Of a stretch of 5,046 nucleotides of DNA, positions 4,563-5,046 are shown piece by piece (positions within the stretch are counted from its first letter, which is position 1; each line of letters opens with the position of its first letter). Source of the stretch: Aquificota bacterium (GTDB lineage Bacteria; Aquificota; Aquificia; Aquificales; Hydrogenothermaceae); contig JAADDV010000178.1 of NCBI GenBank assembly GCA_013153795.1, positions 1-5,046 of the forward strand, written 5' to 3'. The notes below the pieces were generated by a model. It was not told the DNA's origin and ran no database searches. It saw only the letters and a program-made list of their open reading frames with translations. The position numbers were made by a program, and so were the translations under genes.

Positions 4563-5046
4563 ATGTCAGAAATTATCAAACAACCAATTGAGGAAGAAGT
4601 AAAGTCAGCATATTTAGACTATGCAATGTCTGTTATTGTAGGAAGGGCAATCCCAGATGTTAGAGATGGTTTAAAGCCGGTTCAAAGAAGAATTTTATAT
4701 GCAATGAATGAGCTTGGACTTTATCCAAATAAACCATATAAAAAATCTGCAAGAGTCGTGGGTGAGGTTCTTGGGAAGTACCACCCACATGGTGATACTT
4801 CCGTTTATGACGCCTTAGTCAGAATGGCACAAGATTTCACGTTAAGATACCCTCTAATACAGGGACAGGGGAACTTCGGTTCTATAGACGGAGACCCACC
4901 AGCGGCAATGAGATACTGTGTTGTTGGAGATACTCTTATCAACACAGATAAAGGGCTTATCAAAATAAAAGACATTGTTCCAGATAGTGAGGAAAACTCT
5001 GATAATCCTATAAACATAAAAGTTCAGTCCTTAAACAGAAAAATAA
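4563..5046 (+). CDS. gyrA: DNA gyrase subunit A, N-terminal part, interrupted by an intein (gene continues past the window)
   Basis: The frame is open from ATG 4563 to the window edge (161 codons). Residues 1-118 are the start of the GyrA breakage-reunion domain: SAYLDYAMSVIVGRAIPDVR (15-34), RRILYAMNELG (42-52), YKKSARVVGEVLGKYHPHGD (59-78) and GQGNFGSIDGDPPAAMRY (101-118). Tyr118 corresponds to the E. coli catalytic Tyr122, which forms the covalent bond to cut DNA. The position of E. coli Ser83 in the quinolone-resistance region is Thr79, and Asp83 matches Asp87; Thr occurs there naturally in several bacteria. Instead of the usual Thr-Glu after Tyr118, the frame continues into an intein from Cys119, so active gyrase requires protein splicing. 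GAGGGG at 4550-4555, seven bases before the ATG, supports the start. G+C at third codon positions rises from about 19% in codons 1-64 to 46% in codons 65-118 (hand count). ParC is less likely given the DPPAAMRY context and the known GyrA intein site. Confidence 0.95.
   Translation, partial: MSEIIKQPIEEEVKSAYLDYAMSVIVGRAIPDVRDGLKPVQRRILYAMNELGLYPNKPYKKSARVVGEVLGKYHPHGDTSVYDALVRMAQDFTLRYPLIQGQGNFGSIDGDPPAAMRYCVVGDTLINTDKGLIKIKDIVPDSEENSDNPINIKVQSLNRKI
4917..5046 (+). mobile_element. Intein inserted after the GyrA catalytic tyrosine (N-terminal 43 residues)
   Basis: Directly after Tyr118 the frame reads CVVGDTLINTDKG, a classic N-terminal splicing block: nucleophile Cys1, then GDTLI. It continues with IKIKDIVP, NSDN and IKV. 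From memory, the mycobacterial GyrA inteins (for example M. xenopi) sit at the same Tyr|Thr junction and have a very similar start, including DIVP, NSDN, an Ile two residues later, and KV. The match of both site and sequence makes an allelic, homologous intein very likely. Only 43 residues are inside the window, so the TxxH block, any homing endonuclease domain, the C-terminal HN and the Thr+1 of the downstream extein cannot be seen. Without the right flank, a mini-intein cannot be told from a full-length one. Confidence 0.93.

Noticed and set aside
4805..5017. Minus-strand open frame of 70 codons inside gyrA
   Set aside because: It is antisense to the GyrA active-site region and the intein start, with no recognisable domain or start signals.
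1..5046. CRISPR array, tRNA, rRNA or insertion sequence
   Set aside because: No regularly spaced repeats, cloverleaf-like or rRNA sequences, transposase motifs or terminal repeats were seen.

Overview
The window is AT-rich, with A/T-ending codons and Lys/Glu/Ile-rich proteins, short intergenic gaps and good Shine-Dalgarno sites. It is clearly bacterial: it holds gyrA, a partner-switching pair and an AguB-type amidase. An ApcT-like permease with an archaeal-style nucleotidyltransferase-like tail, and an intein in GyrA, would suit a thermophilic, low-GC bacterium such as a Hydrogenothermaceae-like member of the Aquificota. That placement is an inference from protein style and was not tested by any search.

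Layout. Positions 1-172 are an AT-rich leader with an 11-bp direct repeat and possible promoters. A three-gene operon follows on the + strand. The first gene (173-1627) fuses an RsbW/SpoIIAB-type ATPase fold to a GNAT acetyltransferase and a further C-terminal GNAT-like half. The second (1637-1918) is a STAS anti-sigma-factor-antagonist-type protein. The third (1915-2805) is an N-carbamoylputrescine amidase (aguB), joined to the STAS gene by a 4-bp ATGA overlap. The operon ends in a hairpin-plus-T-tract terminator at 2792-2812. That hairpin also contains the stop codon of the convergent gene at 2794-4386, an APC-family amino acid transporter with a C-terminal domain resembling a catalytically dead minimal nucleotidyltransferase. 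A 176-bp divergent spacer separates this gene from gyrA, which starts at 4563 and runs off the right edge.

The gyrA reading frame reaches the catalytic tyrosine (Tyr118) and then passes directly into the N-terminal splicing block of an intein beginning with Cys119 (from 4917). The intein start resembles the mycobacterial GyrA inteins. The roughly 160 bp of extein before the insertion have a much higher G+C at third codon positions than the beginning of gyrA, as might follow co-conversion during intein homing.

How the genes may work together. The ATPase-fold/GNAT protein and the STAS protein look like a partner-switching pair in which the usual sigma factor output is replaced by an acetyltransferase, and they are co-transcribed with a polyamine biosynthesis enzyme. 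The permease and gyrA appear to be independent transcription units. The most unusual items are the ATPase/GNAT/STAS module with altered ATP-site residues, the permease with a pseudo-nucleotidyltransferase tail, the GyrA intein, and the shared terminator with its neighbouring hairpin.
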